64,000 bases of DNA. Source: Huaxiibacter chinensis. Lineage in GTDB: Bacteria; Pseudomonadota; Gammaproteobacteria; Enterobacterales; Enterobacteriaceae. Below, piece by piece: positions 30,746 through 44,675 of this stretch. The stretch is taken from the NCBI RefSeq assembly GCF_022171985.1, contig NZ_JAJVHF010000001.1:186001-250000 (forward strand), given 5' to 3'. Within the stretch, counting starts at the first letter, position 1. Every line of letters starts with the position of its first letter. Under the pieces are notes generated by a model. The model was not told the DNA's origin, ran no database searches, and was given only the letters and a program-made list of their open reading frames with translations. The position numbers were made by a program, and so were the translations under genes.

Positions 30746-31624
30746 GTGAGCAGGCGTCAATCTGCCCCGCGTCTGGAGTTCGAAGCGGCGGCCATCTATG
30801 AATATCCTGAACATCTTCGCCCGTGGCTGGAAGCATTACCTAAGCAGCCCGGCGTCTATTTTTTTCATGGCGAAAGCGAGGCGATGCCGCTTTATATCGG
30901 CAAAAGCGTCAATATCCGCAGCCGCGTACTGTCGCATCTGCGCACGCCGGATGAAGCCTCTATGTTGCGCCAGTCCCGCCGCATCACCTTCATTCAGACC
31001 GCGGGAGAGCTGGGTGCGTTACTTCTTGAAGCCCGGCTGATTAAAGAGCAGCAGCCGCTGTTTAATAAGCGCCTGCGCCGTAATCGTCAGCTTTGCTCCC
31101 TGCAAATCATCGACGGCAAGCCGCAGGTGGTCTATGCCCGTGAGGTTGACTTCTCACGTGCGCCCAATCTGTTCGGCCTGTTCGCCAACCGCCGCTCGGC
31201 GCTGCAAACGCTGCAAACGCTGGCCGATGAGCAACAGCTCTGTTACGGCCTGTTAGGGCTGGAATCGGTCACGCGGGGGCGCGCCTGTTTTCGTTCGGCG
31301 CTAAAACGCTGTGCGGGGGCGTGCTGTGGTAAAGAGAGCGTCGAGGCGCATCAGGCGCGGTTACTGTCCGGATTGTCGACGTTACGCGTCAACTGCTGGC
31401 CGTGGAAGAGCGCCGTTGCGCTCAAAGAGACCCGCGAAGGGATGACCCACTATCACATCATCCACAACTGGTTCTGGCTGGGCGCCGTTGAGACATTGCA
31501 TGAGGCCGCCGAATTAATGCGCTCCCCCGCCGGATTCGATCACGACGGGTATAAGATCCTCTGCAAACCGTTGCTGGGCGGCACCTATGACGTAATTGAA
31601 CTCAATGACCCGGAAGCCAGGTGA
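30746..31624 (+). CDS. cho: Excinuclease Cho (UvrC homologue)
   Basis: 292 residues from the GTG at 30746, which has GGAGAG eight bases upstream; a longer frame to 30719 begins inside the LexA box and is unlikely. GIY-YIG endonuclease related to the N-terminal half of UvrC; makes the 3' incision in UvrAB-dependent repair of bulky lesions. Motif PGVYFFHGE...[12 protein letters not shown] (~residues 27-60) and the Cys-rich [21 protein letters not shown]-regulated. Its 3' end overlaps ves by 23 bp, tail to tail. Confidence 0.94.
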   Translation: MSRRQSAPRLEFEAAAIYEYPEHLRPWLEALPKQPGVYFFHGESEAMPLYIGKSVNIRSRVLSHLRTPDEASMLRQSRRITFIQTAGELGALLLEARLIKEQQPLFNKRLRRNRQLCSLQIIDGKPQVVYAREVDFSRAPNLFGLFANRRSALQTLQTLADEQQLCYGLLGLESVTRGRACFRSALKRCAGACCGKESVEAHQARLLSGLSTLRVNCWPWKSAVALKETREGMTHYHIIHNWFWLGAVETLHEAAELMRSPAGFDHDGYKILCKPLLGGTYDVIELNDPEAR

Positions 31625-32159
31625 TTTCGCTAAAGAGCACCGTTCCTGTGGATTCCAGTAAGCGTAGGGTGTGCGTCCCCTCCTGCCAGCTCGCCCCCTG
31701 ATCCGGGGTCAGCAGCTTTTCACCCAGTTGCCATGCACCGCTTAACACGAAAACCACCCCGCCCCGCGAGCCAAACGTGGTGAAGGTGCGATCGGCAACA
31801 CGCACTTTCGCTTTGCAGCTCTCGCGACGGGTCATGATGTTGAAGTCCATCGACATCTGGCCCTCTGTCAGCGTCGCCTTCACCGGAAGATCGCCCTCAA
31901 AGCTAAAAGGCTGATGGCGTTTTAACGTATGGCAAAAGCGCTGGCCTGCCTCCAGCGTCACCTCACCGCCTTCCAGCAGGGTAATGACGCGGTCTACGCC
32001 CGGGAAAAGGGAAAATTCGCCGTTACTGGCGATAGAAGCAATACTGGCACGCCAGTTAAAATCTCGCGTCGCAGGCGGAAAGCAGCAAATCTCCCGCGTT
32101 TCGCCCGCGCCATTACGCCAAAGGTTGATCGGCATTTTGCGGATATCAAAGAACTCCAT
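31602..32159 (-). CDS. ves: Cupin-family protein Ves
   Basis: 185 residues from MEFFDIRK with SD CAGGAGTGGTG; seven more codons are open upstream. HutD/Ves family, a double-stranded beta-helix (cupin) protein linked to cold and stress in E. coli; no enzymatic role is established. Conserved [22 protein letters not shown] and [18 protein letters not shown]. Slightly shorter C-terminus than E. coli Ves (191). Overlaps cho tail to tail. Confidence 0.9.
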   Translation of the reverse strand: MEFFDIRKMPINLWRNGAGETREICCFPPATRDFNWRASIASIASNGEFSLFPGVDRVITLLEGGEVTLEAGQRFCHTLKRHQPFSFEGDLPVKATLTEGQMSMDFNIMTRRESCKAKVRVADRTFTTFGSRGGVVFVLSGAWQLGEKLLTPDQGASWQEGTHTLRLLESTGTVLFSEITWLPGH

Positions 32160-32430
32160 CACCACTCCTGAAAGGCGCAACGCGCACCAGGGCGACGCGG
32201 TAACCCGTGTCGCTGTCTTATTTGTTATCGTTAGGTAGTCTCAGACGTATTATCGGCAGCGCGATGAAAGGGCTTAGCCTGACGTGTAAAAAAAGAGTAA
32301 CGCCCTGACTATGCTAAACATTTCAGCGACTGCATACAGGAGAATACCCCTCCTGCCGCATCTGACAAGAGGGGAAGAAAAAAATAAGATCGCCAGATCG
32401 GGATTTTGCGAGGGTACCCGTAAAAACAAC
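32160..32430. other. Intergenic region between ves and spy
   Basis: About 270 bp. It must hold the ves promoter (minus strand). Apart from short inverted repeats such as ccctcc...gagggg near 32347-32376 nothing gene-like is visible. Confidence 0.4.
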
Positions 32431-32488
32431 GAAAAACCGCCGGACCTGTTCACCGCGTAATGCGCGTTTGTGAACAGGATCCGGCGGT
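32431..32488 (-). terminator. Long-stem terminator after spy
   Basis: Three stacked stems: ACCGCCGG/CCGGCGGT, CCTGTTCAC/GTGAACAGG and an inner CGCG/CGCG, ending on the minus strand in a five-T run. Unusually long for a simple terminator. Confidence 0.75.
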
Positions 32489-32506
32489 CTTGATAGGGTG
32501 TGCTAA

Positions 32507-32998
32507 TTACTCAGCAGCAGGGGCCATTTTACCTTCCGGCGCATGACGTTCTGTCAGACGCTTCTCAAAATTGGCATTAAACTGTTTTTTCTGTTCCGGG
32601 GTCAGAATGTTGTAAATCTTATTCTGGGTTTCCATACGTGCCAGCATACCGTCTTTATGCTGTGCAGCCATCTTATCGATTTGCGCTTCCGCCCTGGCTT
32701 TATCGAAGCTGTCGCTGGCGATGATGTCGTGCATTGTGCGGCGCTCTTCCAGCGAAGGACGTTTCATCCGATCGCGCTGGCTTTTCATGATGTCGCGAAC
32801 CTGTTGTTTCTGGGCATCCGTCAGGTTGAGGTCTTTGAACATCATCATCTCGTGATGCATGCCCGGCTTACCTTTGTGGTGCATCATTTTGCCTTCGGTC
32901 GGCGCAGCGGTGGTGGTTGAGGTATCCGCGGCGAACGCCATGCTGGTAGCGCCCAAAGCCAGGGTAGAAGCAACAAACAGTGCAGTTAATTTACGCAT
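32507..32998 (-). CDS. spy: Periplasmic chaperone Spy
   Basis: 163 residues (E. coli 161). Signal peptide cleaved near AFAAD (residue ~23); mature cradle-shaped all-helical dimer. ATP-independent chaperone that binds unfolding proteins during envelope stress. Two LTxxQ-type motifs are present: LTDAQKQQVRDIM (~60-72) and LTPEQKKQFNANFE (~130-143). Monocistronic, with a long terminator; CpxR/BaeR control is known in E. coli and a CpxR-like repeat lies upstream. Confidence 0.96.
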   Translation of the reverse strand: MRKLTALFVASTLALGATSMAFAADTSTTTAAPTEGKMMHHKGKPGMHHEMMMFKDLNLTDAQKQQVRDIMKSQRDRMKRPSLEERRTMHDIIASDSFDKARAEAQIDKMAAQHKDGMLARMETQNKIYNILTPEQKKQFNANFEKRLTERHAPEGKMAPAAE

Positions 32999-33092
32999 AA
33001 TAGTTGGTCCTTTCTTTCAGTTATTCTTCGGCGCTATGCCGTGTTGACGAGATTAACTTTACGGGGTTTATCGTCAATAAGTCAGAGCAACG

Positions 33093-33107
33093 GTAAATCA
33101 ATGAAAG
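33093..33107 (-). promoter_or_regulatory. Possible CpxR-type site upstream of spy
   Basis: GTAAATCAATGAAAG on the plus strand: a perfect GTAAA, 5-bp spacer and a two-mismatch second half, ~95 bp upstream of the spy start. Confidence 0.35.
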
Positions 33108-33291
33108 TATAAAAAACACTTTATCGCCAACTATGGAGAAATAAAGGAGAAAGGATGGAGAGTTGAAACAAGAATAAACAACCAGATGATTTTAAAGAGA
33201 TTATGGAGGAGTATAACCAGGGAGAGATTAATAATAAAGCAGTTCTCCAGGAATATTCTGCAAAATCTCTCAGGCCGCGCTGAATGCCAAG

Positions 33292-33323
33292 AAAAAAACG
33301 CATCCCCCCTCCTCAGGAGGAGG
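33292..33323 (-). terminator. Terminator after astE
   Basis: CCTCCT / AGGAGG hairpin followed on the minus strand by GGGGATGCG and seven T, ~12 bp past astE. Confidence 0.5.
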
Positions 33324-33334
33324 AATTTATCGCC

Positions 33335-34300
33335 TCAGGTTATTTTCTCCAGCATTAAGCCTGCCCGTAAACCCAACGCCACAGATGGGTTCGGGAAAAG
33401 AACATATTCGGTACTTTTCTGCACCTCGTAACGTTCATCCCCCTCTTCCGCCAGCAGAACGCCCTGTCGAAAAGGGGTAAAGTTGAGCGTGTGAGCCGCC
33501 ATGTGCAGGATAAAAGCCTCGCTGCGACGGGTAAGTTGCTGCACCACGCGATAGCGTTCGACTTTTCCGGACGGATGCTGCGTCGCCTCACCGGCGAGCA
33601 AGGCGCGCAGCGCGAGATGGGTGGCCGCAAATTGCGTCAAATCATTGTGACCAAACGGCAGGGCTTTCCCTAACTCCAGCGTGCAGGCAAGTGCGCCAAA
33701 ATGCTCGCAGCTAAAGTGGGTGAAGGTACCGCCAGGCGACTGGTGGAAGACCAGCGCTTCGAGACCCGCATCGCCCAGCCAGCTCAGGAAAGCCTCATCC
33801 CAGGGTTTCTCGCGCTGCGGCAGGACGCCAAACCGCATGTGGTAGGAGGCCCGAATGGCGGTATGCAGGTCCAGATGCCAGCGATCCTCGCCCCCGGTTG
33901 CAAAAAAGGCGCTGACGGCGCTTTCCAGCGCCTGTGCCCGCAGCGTCTCGTCGTTTTCAGGGAAGTGGACCCAGCGGCCGCCGAACATCCGGTTCATGTC
34001 GCTGGACAGATAACGTTTGTTCTGAGCGAGCGCGGGCGGATTTCCCAGCACCACCAGCAGCCGACAGGTTAAGGTTACCTCACCGCGAAATAACGCCCGC
34101 AGAAGCAGATCGACAATCTCGACGGGCGCCGTCTCGTTACCGTGGATCCCGGCCGAGAGCACCAGGGAGCGTTCGGTTGACTGATGCGGCGTCAGCGCCA
34201 GTAAACCACTCCCCAGCCAGCGCCAGTGAAAATACGCACTCTCTCCTTCTACCTGATTTGGAGTTTCATTGGCCAGCGTCAGTGCCAGTAGATTTTCCAT
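33335..34300 (-). CDS. astE: Succinylglutamate desuccinylase AstE
   Basis: 321 residues, zinc carboxypeptidase-like (M14) aspartoacylase family. Last AST-pathway step: N-succinylglutamate to glutamate and succinate. Zinc ligands are the His and Glu of [10 protein letters not shown] (~residues 51-60) and the His of WHLDLHTAI (~148-156); catalytic Glu lies in [13 protein letters not shown]. Last gene of the operon, 10 bp after astB. Confidence 0.96.
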   Translation of the reverse strand: MENLLALTLANETPNQVEGESAYFHWRWLGSGLLALTPHQSTERSLVLSAGIHGNETAPVEIVDLLLRALFRGEVTLTCRLLVVLGNPPALAQNKRYLSSDMNRMFGGRWVHFPENDETLRAQALESAVSAFFATGGEDRWHLDLHTAIRASYHMRFGVLPQREKPWDEAFLSWLGDAGLEALVFHQSPGGTFTHFSCEHFGALACTLELGKALPFGHNDLTQFAATHLALRALLAGEATQHPSGKVERYRVVQQLTRRSEAFILHMAAHTLNFTPFRQGVLLAEEGDERYEVQKSTEYVLFPNPSVALGLRAGLMLEKIT

Positions 34301-34310
34301 GGTGGCTCCT

Positions 34311-39388
<5,078 letters not shown>

Positions 39389-39430
39389 TTAAATGTTAAA
39401 TTATTGAGTGTTTGCACTGTGAATGTAGAT

Positions 39431-39446
39431 TGCAGCCTTCGTGCCA
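39431..39446 (-). promoter_or_regulatory. Sigma-54 promoter of astCADBE
   Basis: Minus-strand TGGCACGAAGGCTGCA has the invariant -24 GG and -12 GC at the right 10-bp spacing, ~75 bp upstream of astC. The E. coli ast operon is NtrC/sigma-54 activated. Confidence 0.88.
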
Positions 39447-39676
39447 GCCAGCGATAAAAATGCATAAACGGGGGTGATGGACAGAATATCAAGGGGTTAC
39501 GATATGGAGTTATTCACTGTTTCTGCATAAAAAGTGAATATTTTTACGGTAAGCGGCGCTTTCCCGCATGAAAACCAGAAAGACTATTCACATGCCAAAT
39601 ATAATTCTGGATTTGTGATCGCTCGCGAAATTTACTCTCCGTTTACGCGCTTATTCAGGGCAAGCCGCGTCAAAAT

Positions 39677-39693
39677 GGTGCAAATATTGCACC
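39677..39693. promoter_or_regulatory. 17-bp palindrome GGTGCAAATATTGCACC
   Basis: Near-perfect dyad (7-bp arms) ~240 bp upstream of the sigma-54 promoter and ~100 bp upstream of xthA. Its halves match NtrC GCACC/GGTGC half sites, but in the reverse arrangement to the canonical enhancer, so the binding protein is uncertain. Confidence 0.45.
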
Positions 39694-39791
39694 GTCACAA
39701 CGATCTGTCGCAGTTATTGGCCGAACCGGATAACAGTTGAAGGAAATTCTGCTAACATCCTTGCACTATTCACCTTGCACTGGCAGCGACT

Positions 39792-40598
39792 ATGAAATTT
39801 GTCTCTTTTAATATCAACGGCCTGCGCGCCCGCCCTCATCAACTGGAAGCCATTGTTGAACAACATCAGCCAGACGTGATCGGCCTGCAGGAGACAAAAG
39901 TTCACGACGACATGTTCCCTCTCGAAGAGGTGGCAAAGTTAGGTTACAACGTCTTTTATCACGGGCAGAAGGGTCACTATGGCGTGGCGTTACTGACCAA
40001 AGCGACCCCGGTTTCGGTTCGTCGCGGCTTCCCGGGCGATGACGGTGAAGCACAGCGTCGCATTATCATGGCGGAAATTCCCTCCCCGCTTGGAAATATC
40101 ACGGTGATCAATGGTTACTTCCCTCAGGGCGAAAGCCGCGATCACCCGACCAAATTCCCTGCCAAAGCGAAGTTCTATCAGGACCTGCAGGATTATCTGA
40201 ATACCGAGCTGAAAAATGAGAATCCGGTGCTGATCATGGGCGATGTCAATATCAGCCCGACCGATCTGGATATTGGTATCGGTGAAGACAGCCGCAAACG
40301 CTGGTTGCGTACGGGGAAATGTTCCTTCCTGCCGGAAGAGCGTGAATGGATGCAGCGCTTACAGGACTGGGGCCTGGTGGATACCTTCCGTGCCGCTAAC
40401 CCTGAAACACAGGACCGCTTCTCGTGGTTTGATTATCGCTCGAAAGGGTTTGACGATAACCGTGGTCTGCGTATCGACCTGCTGCTGGCCAGTGCGCCAC
40501 TGGCGGAGCGCTGCATTGAAACCGGTATCGACTATGACATCCGCAGCATGGAAAAACCCTCCGATCATGCGCCGGTCTGGGCCACGTTCAAACTGTAA
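39792..40598 (+). CDS. xthA: Exonuclease III
   Basis: 268 residues, E. coli length. Main AP endonuclease and 3'-5' dsDNA exonuclease in base-excision repair. Exonuclease-endonuclease-phosphatase fold with Asn7, catalytic Glu34 in GLQETK, the [11 protein letters not shown] segment with the Asp/Asn pair near 151-153, and C-terminal SDHAPVWA with the catalytic His. Divergent from astC; the next gene starts 6 bp on. Confidence 0.98.
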   Translation: MKFVSFNINGLRARPHQLEAIVEQHQPDVIGLQETKVHDDMFPLEEVAKLGYNVFYHGQKGHYGVALLTKATPVSVRRGFPGDDGEAQRRIIMAEIPSPLGNITVINGYFPQGESRDHPTKFPAKAKFYQDLQDYLNTELKNENPVLIMGDVNISPTDLDIGIGEDSRKRWLRTGKCSFLPEEREWMQRLQDWGLVDTFRAANPETQDRFSWFDYRSKGFDDNRGLRIDLLLASAPLAERCIETGIDYDIRSMEKPSDHAPVWATFKL

Positions 40599-40604
40599 CC
40601 CCCG

Positions 40605-41285
40605 GTGAAACGTCAAAAACAACTCTTCCTGTGCGCCCTTCTGGGCGCACTTGCCGTGGTGTTTTTTCTGCTCCCTGCGGGCGGTTTCTCACTGGCCTCG
40701 CTGAAAAGCCATCAGCTTGCGCTGCTGGCTCACGTTAATCATGCGCCGTTACGCAGCGCGGCAATTTACTTTTGCGTTTATGTGCTGGTATCAGCTTTGT
40801 CGATTCCCGGCGCGGCCCTGCTGACCCTGCTCGGCGGGGCGATTTTCGGCCTGGTGCAGGCCACGCTGCTGGTCTCTTTCGCCTCAACGCTGGGGGCGAC
40901 CCTGGCCATGCTGGCCAGCCGCTATTTGCTGCGCGAGTGGGTGCAGCGCCGTTTTGCCGGGCAGATGGCGACCGTCAATGCCGGAGTTCAGCGTGACGGG
41001 GCGTTTTATCTTTTTGCCCTGCGCCTGATGCCGTTATTCCCCTTTTTTATGGTTAACCTGCTGGCGGGATTAACGACCCTGAGCGTACCCCGATACTGGT
41101 GGGTCAGCCAGGTGGCGATGCTGCCCGCCACGGTGATCTTTCTCAATGCCGGACGAGCGCTGGGAAAACTCACCTCTTTACACGATATTCTGTCGCCAGG
41201 GATGCTTATCGCCCTTACACTATTAGGGGTACTTCCCCTGGCCACCCGCTGGCTTTTTTCTCGCTTCACCCGAATTTCTCACTAA
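40605..41285 (+). CDS. TVP38/TMEM64 (VTT-domain) membrane protein, YdjX/YdjZ-like
   Basis: 226 residues from a GTG start; no good ATG or SD is available, so the start is uncertain. Hydrophobic throughout with the VTT/SNARE-associated core: SIPGAALLTLLGGAIFG (~residues 66-82) and the paired RLMPLFPFFMVNLLAGLT (~140-158). E. coli has two such proteins (YdjX, YdjZ) here; this strain has one, directly upstream of ynjB. Probable lipid or small-molecule transport role; function unknown. Confidence 0.8.
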   Translation: MKRQKQLFLCALLGALAVVFFLLPAGGFSLASLKSHQLALLAHVNHAPLRSAAIYFCVYVLVSALSIPGAALLTLLGGAIFGLVQATLLVSFASTLGATLAMLASRYLLREWVQRRFAGQMATVNAGVQRDGAFYLFALRLMPLFPFFMVNLLAGLTTLSVPRYWWVSQVAMLPATVIFLNAGRALGKLTSLHDILSPGMLIALTLLGVLPLATRWLFSRFTRISH

Positions 41286-41297
41286 CAGGGAGCCATT

Positions 41298-42470
41298 ATG
41301 CGCCGTGTGCGTTCTTGCGTGTTTCTGACCAGTCTGCTGGTGACTGCCCCTCTCTTTGCCCAGGCGTCATGGCAAAGCATCCAGAACGAAGCCAAAGGCC
41401 AGACGGTCTGGTTCAATGCCTGGGGCGGCGATCAAGCCGTTAACCGTTATCTGGATTGGGTGAGTACTGAAGTCAAAACCCACTACGACATTACCCTCAA
41501 CATCGTTCATCTGGCCGATGCCGCCGATGCCGTTAAGCGCATCCAGACCGAGTCCCGTGCCGGCCGCCAGACGAAAGGCTCGGTTGACCTGCTGTGGGTG
41601 AACGGCGAAAACTTTCGCACGCTAAAAGAGGCCGGGCTGCTGCAAACTGGCTGGGCGACTATGCTGCCAGACTGGCGGTACGTGGACACCACGAAGCCGG
41701 TCAGCGAAGATTTCGCCCTCCCGACTGACGGCGCCGAATCCCCCTGGGGCGGCGCGCAGTTGACCTTCATTGGCCGTCGGGCCACGCTGCCGGCCGCGCT
41801 GCGCGATCCGCAGGCGTTGTTTGACTATGCGCAGCGTCATCCCGGCAAAGTGAGCTATCCGCGCCCGCCTGATTTTACCGGGACCGCCTTCCTTGAGCAG
41901 CTGCTGTTGTCATTAACCCATGACCCCGATGCCCTGAAGCGCGCCCCCGACCCGCACACCCTGGAACAGGTGACGGCGCCGCTGTGGGCCTATCTGGATA
42001 AACTGCATCCGTTCTTGTGGCGTGAAGGGAACGATTTCCCACCCTCGCCTGCACGAATGGATGCCCTGCTTGCCAGCGGTAGCCTGAATCTGTCGCTGAC
42101 TTTTAATCCGGCCCATGCTCAACAAAAAGTGGCAAGCGGTGAACTCCCCGCCGACGCATATCCTTTTGGCTTTGAGAAAGGCATGCTGGGCAACGTGCAT
42201 TTCGTGGCGATCCCGGCCAACAGCAGCGCCAGCGCCGGGGCAAAAGTGGTCGCTAATTTCCTGCTTTCGCCACCGGCGCAAATCCGCAAGGCCGACCCGG
42301 CAATCTGGGGCGACCCAAGCGTGCTGGATCCGCAAAAATTGCCTGCGCCACTGGCGGCATCGCTGCGTCAGCATACCCCTGGCGGCTTGCCCGTGGTGTT
42401 AGCCGAACCCCACGCCGCCTGGGTTAACGCACTGGAGCAGGAATGGCTGCGTCGTTACGGCACCCGCTAG
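41298..42470 (+). CDS. ynjB: ABC transporter substrate-binding protein YnjB
   Basis: 390 residues (E. coli 388). Signal peptide to ~residue 24 (cleavage near FAQAS); mature family-1 periplasmic binding protein related to thiamine/iron binders (NAWGGDQAVNRYLDWV, DLLWVNGENF). Substrate unknown. SD GGGAGCC precedes the ATG. It overlaps ynjC by 28 bp and forms a complete importer with ynjC and ynjD. Confidence 0.92.
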   Translation: MRRVRSCVFLTSLLVTAPLFAQASWQSIQNEAKGQTVWFNAWGGDQAVNRYLDWVSTEVKTHYDITLNIVHLADAADAVKRIQTESRAGRQTKGSVDLLWVNGENFRTLKEAGLLQTGWATMLPDWRYVDTTKPVSEDFALPTDGAESPWGGAQLTFIGRRATLPAALRDPQALFDYAQRHPGKVSYPRPPDFTGTAFLEQLLLSLTHDPDALKRAPDPHTLEQVTAPLWAYLDKLHPFLWREGNDFPPSPARMDALLASGSLNLSLTFNPAHAQQKVASGELPADAYPFGFEKGMLGNVHFVAIPANSSASAGAKVVANFLLSPPAQIRKADPAIWGDPSVLDPQKLPAPLAASLRQHTPGGLPVVLAEPHAAWVNALEQEWLRRYGTR

Positions 42471-43978
42471 GCGGGCTTATCCTGCTGGTGATGGCTGCCA
42501 TTTACCTGCCGCTGTTGCCGGCAGGCGGGCTGATGCTGGCACCCGCATTCTCACCGGATGGCTGGCAGGCGCTACTGACCGATCCGCAGGTCCCTCAGGC
42601 GCTCGCTGCCACGCTTATTTCATCGCTTATCGCCACCCTGGGATCGTTGTTTATCGCCCTGGTGGTAGTCGCCGCGCTCTGGCCCGGTAAAGCCTGGCAA
42701 CGGCTAAGCACGCGTCTGCCCTGTTTACTCGCGATCCCGCACGTCGCCTTTGCCACCAGCGCCCTGCTGCTGTTTGCCGAAGGAGGCGAGTTTTATCGTC
42801 TGTGCACGCTTTGTACCCCACAGCTCGATCGATACGGCGTGGGGCTGGGCGTGACGCTGGCGATAAAAGAGAGCGCCTTTGTATTGTGGGCTATCTATGC
42901 CGTCCTGCCCGAGGAGAGGCTGGCGCAAAAAATGGTGATACTCAGAACGATGGGCTACGGAAGAGTGCAGGGTCTTTGCTGGCTGGTCCTTCCCGCCATC
43001 GCCCCGGCGCTGGGCGGCGTGATGCTGGCCGTCGCGGCCTGGTCGCTGTCGGTGGTCGACGTGGCGATGATTCTCGGTCCCGGTAATCCGCCCACGCTGG
43101 CGGTGCTGGCCTGGCAATGGCTGACGCAGGGTGATGCCGAACAACAGACAAAAGGCACGCTGCTGTGTTTGTTATTGCTGGGCCTGGTCCTGCTTTTCGC
43201 CGCCCTGGGATACGTGCTCTGGCGGGGGGTTAAACAGACGATGCCGGTGGAAAAAGGCCAACGCCACCCGAGCGCTCCGTCTCGTACGGGTGCTCTTCTG
43301 GGCGGGCTCTTGCCGCTCGCCGGTCTCCTCAGCGCGGCAGTGCTGGTTGTTCTCTCCCGAACGCTGCAAGGCGATTTTGGCCCTGTCATGACCAGCCTCT
43401 CTCTGGGGCTGTTATCCAGCCTGATTGCGCTGGTCGCCATCCTCGGCTGGCTTGAGTGGGGACCGCAACGTTATACAAGCTGTGTATGGCTACCGCTGGC
43501 GCTGCCCGCTCTGCCGCTGGTCGCCGGACAATATCAGTTGGCGCTATACCTTGGCGTCGAGGGGCACTATTTCGCGGTGCTCTGGGGCCATTTGCTGTGG
43601 GTACTGCCGTGGATGCTGTTGGTTATTCAACCCGCCTGGCGTGGCATCGATTCGCGTCAGGTGCTCATTGCCCGCACGCTGGGGATGCCACGCTGGAAAC
43701 GGTTCTGGTTAATCAAATGCCCGCTGCTGATCCGTCCTCTGCTGCTGGCGTTCGCGACAGGCTTTTCGGTGAGCATGGCGCAATATATGCCCACGCTGTG
43801 GCTGGGTGCAGGCCGATACGCTACCCTCACCACCGAAGCGGTGGCATTAAGCAGCGGTGGCAGTACGCCAGTGCTAGCGGAACGGGCGCTGGGCCTGCTG
43901 GTGCTTACCGCCCTCATCTTTGCGCTTGCGGCGGCCCTCTCCCGGCTCGCCGGTGACTATCGAAAAGGATTACGTTAA
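42443..43978 (+). CDS. ynjC: ABC transporter permease YnjC
   Basis: 511 residues, same length as E. coli. A fused double permease with ~12 membrane helices; two EAA-type cytoplasmic loops are recognisable (ILRTMGYGRVQGLCWLVLP ~160-180 and IARTLGMPRWKRFWLIKCPLL ~415-435), typical of BPD transporters of the iron/thiamine type. Starts inside ynjB and ends in TAATG with ynjD, so translation is coupled. Confidence 0.92.
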   Translation: MAASLRHPLGGLILLVMAAIYLPLLPAGGLMLAPAFSPDGWQALLTDPQVPQALAATLISSLIATLGSLFIALVVVAALWPGKAWQRLSTRLPCLLAIPHVAFATSALLLFAEGGEFYRLCTLCTPQLDRYGVGLGVTLAIKESAFVLWAIYAVLPEERLAQKMVILRTMGYGRVQGLCWLVLPAIAPALGGVMLAVAAWSLSVVDVAMILGPGNPPTLAVLAWQWLTQGDAEQQTKGTLLCLLLLGLVLLFAALGYVLWRGVKQTMPVEKGQRHPSAPSRTGALLGGLLPLAGLLSAAVLVVLSRTLQGDFGPVMTSLSLGLLSSLIALVAILGWLEWGPQRYTSCVWLPLALPALPLVAGQYQLALYLGVEGHYFAVLWGHLLWVLPWMLLVIQPAWRGIDSRQVLIARTLGMPRWKRFWLIKCPLLIRPLLLAFATGFSVSMAQYMPTLWLGAGRYATLTTEAVALSSGGSTPVLAERALGLLVLTALIFALAAALSRLAGDYRKGLR

Positions 43979-44598
43979 TGCTGCGGGTGAATAGTTTGTC
44001 TCTGCCGCCGCTTTTGCGCGACGTGTCGTTCAGCGTGCAGGCGGGTGAAATCGTGACGCTAATGGGGCCGTCAGGCAGCGGAAAGTCGACCCTCTTTGCG
44101 TGGATGGTGGGTGCCCTGTCGACCGATTTTCACGCTCACGGCGAGCTGTGGCTCAACGATCGGCGCTGCGATGCGCTACCCGTCGAAAAACGGGGTATCG
44201 GAATTCTGTTTCAGGACGCGCTGCTCTTCGACGCGTTCAGCGTGGGGCAAAACCTGATGCTGGCCCTGCCGGGCACCCTTAAAGGCCCGGCGCGTCGTGA
44301 ACACGTCGAACAGGCGCTCGCCAGTGCCGGGCTGACCGGTTTTTATTCGCAAGACCCTGCCACCCTGTCCGGCGGCGAGCGCGCCCGCGTGAGCCTGCTG
44401 CGTGCCCTGCTGGCGCAACCGCACGCCCTGTTGCTGGATGAACCTTTCAGCCGTCTGGATAAAGCCCTGCGCGAGACGTTCCGGAAATGGGTGTTTGCAC
44501 AGGTGCGCAGCCTGAACATCCCGGTGGTGCTGGTCACCCATGATAACGAAGATATCCCCGACGGTGGACGCGTTATCCAGATCGCCGACTGGCAATAA
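43978..44598 (+). CDS. ynjD: ABC transporter ATP-binding protein YnjD
   Basis: 206 residues (E. coli 217). Walker A GPSGSGKST (~residues 31-39), Q-loop LFQDALLF, signature LSGGERARVSLLRALL, Walker B ALLLDEPFSRLD and H-loop VLVTHDNED are all present. Powers the YnjBCD importer at the inner membrane. Its ATG overlaps the ynjC stop. Confidence 0.93.
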   Translation: MLRVNSLSLPPLLRDVSFSVQAGEIVTLMGPSGSGKSTLFAWMVGALSTDFHAHGELWLNDRRCDALPVEKRGIGILFQDALLFDAFSVGQNLMLALPGTLKGPARREHVEQALASAGLTGFYSQDPATLSGGERARVSLLRALLAQPHALLLDEPFSRLDKALRETFRKWVFAQVRSLNIPVVLVTHDNEDIPDGGRVIQIADWQ

Positions 44599-44675
44599 TG
44601 TATGTGCTAACGCAAGGAATTCTCCGCAGGGGAAGACGAAAATGACGCTCCCATTATTTAACGTCAGGTTTTTCG

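Larger units (their letters stand above)
32999..33334. other. Intergenic region between spy and astE
   Basis: 336 bp carrying the spy promoter region and the ast terminator. A 60-codon hydrophobic minus-strand frame (33121-33303) starts inside the terminator T-run and lacks an SD, so I do not call it. Confidence 0.4.

Noticed and set aside
33121..33303. 60-codon hydrophobic minus-strand frame between astE and spy
   Set aside because: Its start lies in the ast terminator T-run, there is no SD and the composition follows the AT-rich DNA.
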